Shown in pieces: positions 27,963 through 28,001 of a stretch of DNA of 28,001 nucleotides; within the stretch, counting starts at the first letter, position 1; every line of letters starts with the position of its first letter. This DNA is from Triparma columacea (taxonomy: Eukaryota; Sar; Bolidophyceae; Parmales; Triparmaceae). The notes under the pieces are model-generated. The model saw nothing but the letters and a program-made list of their open reading frames with translations, was not told the DNA's origin and did no database searches. The position numbers and the translations under genes are program-made. Location: contig BRYA01000457.1 of NCBI GenBank assembly GCA_030267965.1, forward strand, positions 1 to 28,001. The letters run 5' to 3'.

Positions 27963-28001
27963 AGGGTTAGGGTTAAGTTAGGGGCGCTGGGTTAAACGCG
28001 C
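27963..28001. repeat. Telomere-like and CGC-type repeat in reverse orientation
   Basis: GAGGGTTAGGGTTAAGTTAG is followed by GGGCGCTGGGTTAAACGCGC. Its reverse complement closely matches the GCGCGTTTAACCC...CAGCGCC...AACTTAACCC block at about 26930-26975, so the two blocks face each other about 1 kb apart. The right part is cut by the window edge. Confidence 0.8.

Larger units (their letters stand above)
26976..28001. other. Terminal gene-poor region with tandem and inverted repeats
   Basis: No gene is recognised. Contents in order: CGAAAC/GAACCC-type repeats at about 27113-27180; a purine-rich tract at about 27180-27300; a large imperfect palindrome with a perfect core at 27310-27367; GGCTCTGTCTT-type repeats to about 27500; four 9-bp GGCTCGGCT units at 27577-27612; a unique stretch at about 27620-27930; and telomere-like GAGGGTTAGGGTTAAG near 27963. 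A 157-codon open frame on the minus strand (27454-27927) has no ATG and is not accepted as a gene. Confidence 0.6.

Noticed and set aside
1..28001. CRISPR arrays, insertion sequences, operons or viral genes
   Set aside because: No spaced direct repeats of CRISPR type, no transposase, reverse transcriptase or capsid frame was seen; telomere and introns show a eukaryotic chromosome.

Overview
The window is the left end of a eukaryotic chromosome. It opens with a C-strand (CCCTAA)n telomere, followed by about 1.1 kb of almost G-free subtelomeric repeats, then a compact, gene-dense stretch from about 1.3 to 26.5 kb, and ends in a 1.4 kb repeat-rich region without a recognisable gene. Introns are short (about 105-260 nt, with one of about 400 nt), follow GTRAGN...YAG, and are mostly phase 0. 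Neighbouring genes lie 50-250 bp apart in divergent or convergent pairs. Several protein types (tandem START-like lipid-binding repeats fused to a membrane domain, a beta-helix/cysteine-rich/TPSP-stalk surface protein, a W..GW.W domain and a CxxCxxxHxxHxC knuckle) point to a stramenopile alga, possibly a bolidophyte such as Triparma. That placement rests on protein style and is an inference.

Layout. 1-49 telomere; 88-270 a 10-bp tandem repeat; 270-1140 CA-rich and pyrimidine-rich degenerate repeats; 1298-6058 (-) a 1586-residue protein with tandem START-like repeats and a membrane domain; 6932-8191 (-) WDR54; 8300-10449 (+) a BAR-like protein sharing a 108-bp divergent promoter with WDR54; 10544-11610 (-) an unknown multi-pass membrane protein; 11844-13460 (-) a CDP-alcohol phosphotransferase of the choline/ethanolamine type; 13699-15456 (+) a PP2C phosphatase with a C-terminal SAM domain; 15653-18153 (-) a surface protein carrying an apparent 1-base frameshift; 18625-18828 (-) a possible 67-residue protein; 18881-22001 (+) an INTS6-like protein with an added WW domain; 22073-26471 (-) a large four-exon model joining chromatin-reader-like modules to a BUB1-type pseudokinase; 26690-28001 CAGCGC/CTAACC repeats, a large palindrome and inverted telomere-like blocks.

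The genes do not form one pathway. Two themes recur. One is membranes and lipids: START repeats, BAR protein, phospholipid synthesis and the unknown membrane protein beside it. The other is nuclear control: the INTS6-like protein and the BUB1-like protein, which are convergent neighbours 71 bp apart. The most unusual object is the BUB1-type kinase domain at 22.1-23.9 kb, which has lost both catalytic aspartates and appears to be spliced to an N-terminal chromatin-type region. Exon joins were deduced by hand from splice consensus, reading phase and family similarity; no transcript evidence was available.
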